From JBCAXA01 sp039183535 (GTDB lineage: Bacteria > Pseudomonadota > Gammaproteobacteria > Steroidobacterales > Woeseiaceae), in contig JBCDBO010000012.1 in NCBI GenBank assembly GCA_039183535.1, positions 1 to 64,000 on the forward strand: a stretch of 64,000 bases of DNA, written 5' to 3'. The notes under the pieces were generated by a model. The model searched no databases and was not told where the DNA came from. It saw nothing but the letters and a program-made list of their open reading frames with translations. Below are positions 58,588-64,000 of the stretch, piece after piece. How positions within the stretch are numbered: the stretch's first letter is position 1; every line of letters begins with the position of its first letter. Both the position numbers and the translations under genes were made by a program.

Positions 58588-58685
58588 TCTGTAACCCCCC
58601 CAGGTCACGCTAGCAAGCGAAACAATAAACCTAAGACCGAGAGTTTAAAGCATCGGCCACCGAAACCGGTACTGTTCCGAGCGAC

Positions 58686-59459
58686 TTATTTGTCAGTGCT
58701 AATCCACAACCCCGCCGACTGTAACGGCTGCGATCCGGGTTTTTGACTCACCCAGACGGCGATCGCCTGCCGGCTTGCACCATAACGGGGCTTAGCCAGC
58801 GTCGTCGTTGCCGACCATTGGTCATCCATCTTCGTTAGTGGGAAGGTGTCGAGATCGGTCACGACGAAGTCATGGCGAAGTTTACGACCGCGGTTCTCGC
58901 CCGCTTTCACCGCCGTCTCAAGGCCAAAGCCGAGCTGCGCCACAGTCGCGACCAAACTCGAGTTACCCGGCGCAAGTGGCTCAAATCGTAACGCGACGAC
59001 AGCTCCCTCATGGGTAACCGACAAGCGGCCTCCCGCGGTGGATGTAGGAAAATCGGTCAAATCACCGCCAAAAAACTGCCGCCACTCCGTGCCATTGTAG
59101 AAGAACCCTGGCGTGTAAACGGTCCGTGCCCGGCCCTCGCGAACGTGATTGCGTTGCCGCGCACTAAAGTCGGCTGAGGCGAAACGGTCTTGCCAACCGA
59201 GATAATCCCAGTAGTCGACGTGGAACGCCACGGGCACCAGTGTTTCGAAGACCGCCGGGTCACCTACCAAGGTCGAGAAATACCGGTCGGCCGGCGGGCA
59301 GCTGTTGCAACCCTCGGACGTGTAAAGTTCAAGCAGGCCAACTTGCGCCGGCCCGACTACAACCTGGTCGGGCTCTGATTGCGCTTGGCTGCTGAGTGCC
59401 AAAACGATGAAGAGCCAGGTTAACCCTTGGACAACAGAAACACGCGCTTGTTTGTTCAT
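58686..59459 (-). CDS. DUF1223 thioredoxin-fold exported protein
   Basis: 257 residues from ATG 59459. Signal LTWLFIVLALSSQAQSEP. The mature part begins with a thioredoxin-like domain: VGLLELYTSEGCNSCPPADR carries a CxxC, followed by AFHVDYWDYLGWQDRFASAD and YTPGFFYNGTEWRQF. A second beta-rich half (LRFEPLAPGNSSLVATVAQL, YGASRQAIAVWVSQKPGSQP) is characteristic of DUF1223. Periplasmic redox or metal-binding role likely. AGGG-like site weak. Independent of the receptor gene downstream. Confidence 0.88.
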   Translation of the reverse strand: MNKQARVSVVQGLTWLFIVLALSSQAQSEPDQVVVGPAQVGLLELYTSEGCNSCPPADRYFSTLVGDPAVFETLVPVAFHVDYWDYLGWQDRFASADFSARQRNHVREGRARTVYTPGFFYNGTEWRQFFGGDLTDFPTSTAGGRLSVTHEGAVVALRFEPLAPGNSSLVATVAQLGFGLETAVKAGENRGRKLRHDFVVTDLDTFPLTKMDDQWSATTTLAKPRYGASRQAIAVWVSQKPGSQPLQSAGLWISTDK

Positions 59460-59490
59460 GCCGATACAGACCGGCAAGCAGGGTGATTTA

Positions 59491-59844
59491 TTACGCCGTC
59501 GGCTTTTGCTCAGGTTCGAGTGGCTTTAGGCGGAACTGGTAGCGGCGACATGCTTTGTCGAATGCCGTGTCGAGACTCTCCGGCTCGAAAGTCGATGACT
59601 TTATCGCGCGCAAGGCGCTGCGATTAAAAACCCGGTGAGTGCTTCGTGAGACATAGGGGCGATAGACACGGCCGTTTGACAGAATTCTAAAACACACCTC
59701 GACCTCGCCTTCGATCCGGTCTCGAAACGCACGTTTTGGATACTCAGGCGAGATGATAAGCGTCGGCTTCGGCACACCGGCCGGCGCAGCGATAACGGCT
59801 GAGCCACAGAAAATGGCTAGGCCGATGAATGCAACTAAGCGCAT
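59491..59844 (-). CDS. Small TonB-C-terminal-domain protein
   Basis: 117 residues from ATG 59844; the frame also allows a TTG just before. Signal VAFIGLAIFCGSAVIAAPAG. The mature part has the TonB/TolA C-terminal pattern: PEYPKRAFRDRIEGEVEVCF, RILSNGRVYRPYVSRSTHRV, RSALRAIKSSTFEPESLD. There is no membrane anchor and no proline-rich linker, so it cannot span to the outer membrane alone; it may act as a partner or decoy. Its ATG lies directly after the stop of the TPR gene, so the two are an operon. Confidence 0.85.
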   Translation of the reverse strand: MRLVAFIGLAIFCGSAVIAAPAGVPKPTLIISPEYPKRAFRDRIEGEVEVCFRILSNGRVYRPYVSRSTHRVFNRSALRAIKSSTFEPESLDTAFDKACRRYQFRLKPLEPEQKPTA

Positions 59845-59847
59845 CAA

Positions 59848-60408
59848 CTACCCGTCGGTCATCGGCGAATCGTCAATGATGATTAACGGCTCAACCGGAT
59901 TCGCCAAGCGCTCGTAGATCTCGCGCGTTTGTTTGAGCTTTATCGATTGCGGCGCAAGCACCGTAGCCGAATCCAGATCCGCTTTCGCCCGCGGTAGATC
60001 GTCCATCCCGAGATAGGCAAGCGCACGGTTGTTAAGCGCGCGCCAAAACCGCGGCTTCATCTCGAGTGCCCGGTCGCAGTAGGTCAACGCGGTGTAGGGC
60101 TCCTTGAGCAACACGTACGCAGCGCAAATATTGGACAGCCCTATGACGAACTCGCGGTCGGTGCGAGCCCGCTTCAACCCTTTCTGAAGTAACGGCAATG
60201 CCTTTTCCGGGTCACCGTCGCGAAGCAAGGCCAAGCCCTCGGCGGCGAAAAAATTCTCCGGGCCAATGACCGTTTTGATCTCGGTGGCGTCGTGTACGCG
60301 GCCCTCCGCTGAACGCGAGTCAGCCAGCGCGTTCGGCGCCGCTAGGAGTAGCGTCAGGGCTGCGAACGCCCTGGACAGCCCCCGTATGCTGTCGGTCGTT
60401 GTTGGCAT
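59848..60408 (-). CDS. Small exported TPR protein
   Basis: 186 residues. Signal AFAALTLLLAAPNALAD. Tetratricopeptide repeats: AAEGLALLRDGDPEKALPLL, QKGLKRARTDREFVIGLSNI, AAYVLLKEPYTALTYCDRAL, EMKPRFWRALNNRALAYLGM. GAGGTG ribosome site before the ATG. Ends one base before the TonB-like start on the same strand, so they are co-translated. Probably a periplasmic scaffold for protein partners. Function unknown. Confidence 0.85.
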   Translation of the reverse strand: MPTTTDSIRGLSRAFAALTLLLAAPNALADSRSAEGRVHDATEIKTVIGPENFFAAEGLALLRDGDPEKALPLLQKGLKRARTDREFVIGLSNICAAYVLLKEPYTALTYCDRALEMKPRFWRALNNRALAYLGMDDLPRAKADLDSATVLAPQSIKLKQTREIYERLANPVEPLIIIDDSPMTDG

Positions 60409-60479
60409 GACACCTCGAACCTACTCCCGTCCGTTTGCAAGCGCAAGGACCGCTATCGCACCGCGGTTTCGCGGGCGGC

Positions 60480-60881
60480 CTAGCGCTGCCAGGGCTTTGG
60501 TAACTCGACCAAGTCGTTCGCTTCTTTTTCCGTAATTTCGCTGACTTTTAAGTACCAATTGGCAAAACTGGCGCTAACGCGAAAACGCAGCCGGCCACTT
60601 TCAAGAAACAGCTTCTTGCCGCTGCCAGTCTTTTTGAGTTTCATAACACGCGATTTCGAATGACCGGTCATCGCATCGACTATCCATAATTCGAACCGGG
60701 TCGCGTCGGGGAATTCTGAGCCGATTCGCCAATCCAAGATCCACGGGGCGGATACTTCGAATTCGAGCGTTGTCATGTCTCGATTACCGCTGAACTCACG
60801 AACGATCTCCGCGGCGTTCGCCGGCAGTGCGCTTAGCGTTGCGACAAGCGCCGTCGTTAGCCAAAGTCTACGTTTAGTCAT
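60480..60881 (-). CDS. Exported beta-rich protein of unknown function
   Basis: 133 residues from ATG 60881. Signal RLWLTTALVATLSALPANAAE. The mature part is beta-rich: REFSGNRDMTTLEFEVSAPW, WRIGSEFPDATRFELWIVDA, KSRVMKLKKTGSGKKLFLES, RLRFRVSASFANWYLKVSEI. It overlaps the end of folD by eight bases on the same strand, so it is translated with it. No family recognised; existence well supported. Confidence 0.75.
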   Translation of the reverse strand: MTKRRLWLTTALVATLSALPANAAEIVREFSGNRDMTTLEFEVSAPWILDWRIGSEFPDATRFELWIVDAMTGHSKSRVMKLKKTGSGKKLFLESGRLRFRVSASFANWYLKVSEITEKEANDLVELPKPWQR

Positions 60882-61773
60882 CGAGCAACCCCTCCAGAGC
60901 GGATGTCGGCGCAAGTCCTGCAAAACGCCGCGCCGCGAACAATGTGTTGGCAAGTAGACACGCAATCGTCATCGGGCCGACGCCGCCGGGTACCGGCGTA
61001 ATGCGCGCCGCCGCTTGCGACGCGCTGTCAAAATCTACATCGCCGACCAGGCGCGACTTACCGTCAGCCAACGCTAAACGATTAATGCCGACGTCGATAA
61101 CAACGGCGCCGGGTTTAATCCAGTCGCCTTTGATCATTTGCGGCCGGCCAACAGCGGCGACCAATACATCGGCTTGTCGGCAAACGCTCGGCAAGTCATC
61201 GGTCTTCGAGTGCGCGGTTGTTACGGTACAACTCTCGCGTAACAGCAACGCACCCATTGGCTTACCGACGATGTTAGACCGCCCAACGACGACGGCGTTC
61301 AAGCCAGCGAGGCTCGACACGGCCTCGCGCAACATCAGCCAACAGCCGAGCGGCGTGCACGGAACGAAGCCGGGTTGCCCCAACGCTAAGCGACCGACAT
61401 TGAGGGTATGAAAACCGTCAACGTCTTTGTCCGGGTCAATCCGATCGATCACGGCGGCGGCGTCGATATGCGCCGGCAGCGGCAATTGCACCAAGATTCC
61501 ATGGACGTTCGCATCGGCGTTTAGCGCATCGATGAGCTCGAGCAACACGGCCGGGTCCACCGCTGCCGGTAGACGGTGGGTAAACGACTCGAAGCCAGCT
61601 TCACGCGCCTGCTTACCCTTATTGCGCACATAGACTTGGCTGGCCGGGTCTTCGCCGACGATAACGACGGCCAGCCCCGGCGCGACGCCGCTTTGCGTTG
61701 CTAGCTCGACCGTCATGTCGCGTATGCGGGCGCGCAAATCGGCAGCGCGCGCCTTGCCGTCGATCAATTCCAC
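60874..61773 (-). CDS. folD: FolD: methylenetetrahydrofolate dehydrogenase / cyclohydrolase
   Basis: 299 residues from a GTG at 61773 with an AGAAGGGG ribosome site. Catalytic Lys in SQVYVRNKGKQAREAGF, then VQLPLPAHIDAAAVIDRIDP, KDVDGFHTLNVGRLALG, VVVGRSNIVGKPMGALLLRE (Rossmann motif) and TPVPGGVGPMTIACLLAN. It interconverts 5,10-methylene-, methenyl- and 10-formyl-tetrahydrofolate using NADP. Length and motifs are normal. The preceding open frame has no family similarity. Overlaps the small exported gene by eight bases. Confidence 0.95.
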   Translation of the reverse strand: MELIDGKARAADLRARIRDMTVELATQSGVAPGLAVVIVGEDPASQVYVRNKGKQAREAGFESFTHRLPAAVDPAVLLELIDALNADANVHGILVQLPLPAHIDAAAVIDRIDPDKDVDGFHTLNVGRLALGQPGFVPCTPLGCWLMLREAVSSLAGLNAVVVGRSNIVGKPMGALLLRESCTVTTAHSKTDDLPSVCRQADVLVAAVGRPQMIKGDWIKPGAVVIDVGINRLALADGKSRLVGDVDFDSASQAAARITPVPGGVGPMTIACLLANTLFAARRFAGLAPTSALEGLLDD

Positions 61774-61841
61774 GACGTGCCCCTTCTTTATGAAGCGGGC
61801 AAGCCTAAAGCAAAGCAATGGCGCTCGCCATCGCTGTTCCG

Positions 61842-62489
61842 CTACAACAGGCCGTGTTCTAGGGCTTTCAGGACTGCACGCGTTCGATCGCGAACGCCGA
61901 GTTTGCTCAGAATGCTGGACACGTGGTTTTTCACCGTCCCCTCGGAGTTGCTAAGTGCCGACGAGATCTCTTTGTTGCTGTAGCCGCCTGCCATCAGGCG
62001 CAGCACATCGAGCTCTTTCGGCGACAGTGTTTCAAGCGGTGCAGGCTGGGCCGTCGCATCGACCGACAACGCATCGATCAGGCGCGTCGTGATCGCCGGC
62101 TGCAACATTGTGCCGCCGCGCGCGACTGAATCGATCGCCGCGACGAGATTTTCCAAGGTAACGTCTTTTAAAAGGTAGCCACGCGCGCCGGCCCGAACGC
62201 TATCGAGCAGATGCTCGTGGTCATCGAATGTTGTCAACATAATGACCGGTGTCGTTAGCCCGGCGTCGACGAGCGCCCTTACAGCATCAATCCCGGTAAG
62301 CCGTGGCATCCGAATGTCCATGAGCACGACGTCTGGCGAATGCGCCTGGACGAGATCGACAGCCTGATCGCCATCGTTACCCTCGGCAACAACATCGACC
62401 GCCGCCGACAGCGCGAGCAAACCGCAAATACCCTGCCGAACCAGGGTTTGGTCATCGATAACGACGACCCGCCAACGCTGCGCAGTCAC
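61842..62489 (-). CDS. NarL/FixJ-type response regulator
   Basis: 215 residues from a GTG. Receiver domain: RVVVIDDQTLVRQGICGLLA, the phospho-Asp in DVVLMDIRMPRLTGIDAVRA near residue 58, VIMLTTFDDHEHLLDSVRAG and the Lys of YLLKDVTLENLVA. The LuxR-type helix-turn-helix is ETLSPKELDVLRLMAGGYSN, KEISSALSNSEGTVKNHVSS, ILSKLGVRDRTRAVLKAL. Its GTGA overlaps the stop of the histidine kinase gene, so the pair is translationally coupled. Target genes unknown. Confidence 0.95.
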   Translation of the reverse strand: MTAQRWRVVVIDDQTLVRQGICGLLALSAAVDVVAEGNDGDQAVDLVQAHSPDVVLMDIRMPRLTGIDAVRALVDAGLTTPVIMLTTFDDHEHLLDSVRAGARGYLLKDVTLENLVAAIDSVARGGTMLQPAITTRLIDALSVDATAQPAPLETLSPKELDVLRLMAGGYSNKEISSALSNSEGTVKNHVSSILSKLGVRDRTRAVLKALEHGLL

Positions 62490-63613
62490 GCCGGAATCGG
62501 TACTCGGACCGTCAGCCCGAATGATGATTCGCTCGGCTCGATCTCAAGCGACCCCGACAACGGCACCAGTCGCTCACGCATACCGGTTAGGCCATTCCCG
62601 AACGCACTCGACCCACGGACACCACCGTCATCGACAATGGCGAGTTCAATTTCTCCAGCATGGCGACGCAGGCGAATCGTCGTGTTACGGGCATCGGAGT
62701 GGCGCAAGGTATTGGTCAGCGCCTCTTGAACGCAACGCAACAGAGGCTCTGCCACGGCAACGTCATCGATCACGACGTCCGCTTCAAGATCGAGCGTGAT
62801 ATTAAGCCGCGGGATACGATCGATCATCAACCGCAATGCCTCGCGAAAATCGACCGGCTCCGACTCTCGCAACGCGCCAACCGCTGCACGAACGTCTGCC
62901 AGTAACAGCTTGGCCAATGCGTGTGACTGCTGGATTCGATCCTGAGCCTCGCCGTCGCTCAAGCGATCGGCGATCTGCAAGTGAATCGTCAGCGCCGTCA
63001 AATGGTGGCCGACAAGATCGTGCAGATCGCGGGCGATCCGTGTGCGCTCCGATTGCCGGACGGCCTCCGACAGTAAGTGCTGTGTCGCAGCTAATTCTCG
63101 ATTGAGACGTTCGGCTTTGCGCTGCGCAGCCTGTGCGCGTTCGGTGGTGCGCGCGGACATCAGCGCAAAAAGATGAAAAGTGGCGTACAACAGCACGGAG
63201 TAAATCGCCCAGTCGTCGTTCCAACGCCACGTATCGATGGCAAACCAGACGCCGGCGATGGCGACCAGGAGCACGTATCCCATGCGGTCCGACACAAAGA
63301 CGGCGGCCACAGCAATCCAGACGATCGTGTAGATCGGCAAGAAACTGAAAGGGAAAACCAACCCAAGGGTGAATGCCGACGCCAGTGAACCGGCCAAACC
63401 GATAAACGCCATACGGCCGCTGCGGTGGCGTCGCTCGGCCGCAACGGCCATGGCGCCAAAGCCGCCGTAGGTCAATGCGAGTCCGAGTGCCAGCCACCAC
63501 AGTCCTTGATAGGTGCTTGAGCGGACGGCAAAGAGCAGCAGCAAACCGCTGATAGTCAGCCACGTGACAATACCGGCGATCTGCAGCAAGCGTGGCTGTT
63601 CGTGTATGTCCAT
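62486..63613 (-). CDS. Histidine kinase (HisKA_3/NarX-DesK type)
   Basis: 375 residues from ATG 63613. Five or six transmembrane helices in the N-terminal half (GIVTWLTISGLLLLFAV, LTYGGFGAMAVAAERR, LASAFTLGLVFPFSFLPIYT, IVWIAVAAVFVSD). The dimerisation helix carries the phospho-His in RIARDLHDLVGHHLTALTIH, with the HATPase_c core (CVQEALTNTLRHSDARNTTI, ELAIVDDGGVRGSSAFGNGL, TGMRERLVPLSGSLEIE). It phosphorylates the LuxR-type regulator that overlaps it. No periplasmic sensor domain, so it likely senses membrane state. Downstream folD is separately placed. Confidence 0.92.
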   Translation of the reverse strand: MDIHEQPRLLQIAGIVTWLTISGLLLLFAVRSSTYQGLWWLALGLALTYGGFGAMAVAAERRHRSGRMAFIGLAGSLASAFTLGLVFPFSFLPIYTIVWIAVAAVFVSDRMGYVLLVAIAGVWFAIDTWRWNDDWAIYSVLLYATFHLFALMSARTTERAQAAQRKAERLNRELAATQHLLSEAVRQSERTRIARDLHDLVGHHLTALTIHLQIADRLSDGEAQDRIQQSHALAKLLLADVRAAVGALRESEPVDFREALRLMIDRIPRLNITLDLEADVVIDDVAVAEPLLRCVQEALTNTLRHSDARNTTIRLRRHAGEIELAIVDDGGVRGSSAFGNGLTGMRERLVPLSGSLEIEPSESSFGLTVRVPIPA

Positions 63614-63747
63614 AGCGCCATTATCGATGCGACGGAAGCGCTTCGCTATAGGCCATAAGTCATGGTCGATCCCTATGACGACCCGCACTGTCGCAGCGTT
63701 GCTAGGTCACCTAGCGTGTCCAGATCTAGCACTGGCCGGGGATTCCC

Positions 63748-64000
63748 ATGCACGACCTACACGCGTGGCTGCGCACCGCTCACATCGCCATCGGCTCGAT
63801 CGCGCTTGTGTTGTTCTGGCTGCCCACCGTGGCACGCAAAGGCGGTGCTCGACACCGTCGTTTTGGCCGCTGGTACGCAAACGCCATGCTGCTTGTCGCG
63901 ATGAGCGCTATCGGCTTATCGATACTGACGTTGATCGACCCGATCGGGATTCGCTACCCAGACGGCATTCCGGCCGCGCGGTCGCCAACGAGCGTTGCTG
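63748..64000 (+). CDS. DUF2306-like membrane protein, N-terminal fragment
   Basis: 84 codons in the window, running off the right edge. Begins HDLHAWLRTAHIAIGSIALV with a hydrophobic helix, then ARKGGARHRRFGRWYANAML, where K-G-x-x-H-R-R-x-G-R is the loop typical of DUF2306-like proteins, and a second helix VAMSAIGLSILTLIDPIGI. Divergent from the histidine kinase gene. The family is a four-to-six-helix membrane group of unknown function. Confidence 0.7.
   Translation, partial: MHDLHAWLRTAHIAIGSIALVLFWLPTVARKGGARHRRFGRWYANAMLLVAMSAIGLSILTLIDPIGIRYPDGIPAARSPTSVA

Noticed and set aside
1..64000. tRNA, rRNA, prophage, insertion sequence or integron
   Set aside because: Reading both strands by eye, I saw no cloverleaf with a T-loop GGTTCGA and acceptor pairing, no transposase or integrase frame, and no long terminal repeats. 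Running tRNAscan-SE and ISfinder would settle it.

Overview
ORGANISM. The window reads as chromosomal DNA of a moderately GC-rich Gram-negative bacterium. Evidence is lipoprotein and Tat signals, two TonB-dependent receptors (one with a FecI/FecR-type sigma/anti-sigma pair), a TonB-like periplasmic protein, class A beta-lactamase and TPR/adenylate-cyclase-like signalling proteins. Together with REP/BIME-type palindromes these point to an uncultured-type gammaproteobacterium, which is an inference and not a placement. I see no rRNA, tRNA, phage or insertion sequence; gene density is very high with many ATGA/GTGA overlaps. LAYOUT. 0-11.5 kb is mixed housekeeping and envelope: an acyltransferase fragment, a YceI lipoprotein, a membrane dipeptidase, a head-to-head alanine racemase / D-amino-acid transaminase pair, a DUF4139 protein carrying a TonB-plug-like motif, a lipoprotein, a CadC-like regulator with TPRs and a CpcT/CpeT-like exported protein. 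11.5-38.3 kb is an accessory catabolic region. It holds aldehyde dehydrogenase, CurA-like reductase, two carboxymuconolactone-decarboxylase-like proteins, FAD-linked oxidase, an aconitase-family LeuC/LeuD pair without leuA or leuB, and an isochorismatase-like hydrolase. It also holds a GntR/UTRA regulator, a His-tailed double cupin, a flavin amine oxidase, a nitrilase-fold protein with altered catalytic residues, a His-rich metal transporter, and a five-gene operon (HMG-CoA-lyase-like, amidohydrolase, acyl-CoA synthetase, DUF3598-like, MFS) divergent from a CaiB CoA-transferase. Three divergent promoters in this region (about 13.03, 21.20 and 36.71 kb) share a TTGTTATAA-type palindrome and probably form one regulon, plausibly run by the GntR protein encoded between them. 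38.3-43.5 kb has small VOC/YciI proteins, a tandem REP/BIME array, and PnuC-NadR salvage. 43.5-47.9 kb is a Fec-type iron uptake/surface signalling locus. 47.9-54.5 kb contains a LysR-controlled oxidoreductase/DUF1330 pair, a class A beta-lactamase whose 3' end overlaps a convergent alpha/beta hydrolase, and VOC proteins. 54.6-56.25 kb is a GEMM-I (cyclic-di-GMP class) riboswitch ahead of an FAD-linked oxidase, with a visible alternative-pairing and Shine-Dalgarno-sequestering architecture. 56.3-64 kb holds a TonB-dependent receptor, DUF1223, TonB-like and TPR proteins, folD, a NarL/LuxR-type two-component pair and a DUF2306-like fragment. HOW IT WORKS TOGETHER. In the central region the CoA-transferase, acyl-CoA synthetase, HMG-CoA-lyase-like enzyme and aconitase-type hydratase suggest hydration, CoA activation and C-C cleavage of a branched carboxylic acid, with an MFS importer and redox steps. 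The actual substrate cannot be read from the sequence. The best candidates for something undescribed are the riboswitch with its inverted copy of the aptamer core, and the palindrome-controlled catabolic regulon with its two DUF3598-like paralogues.
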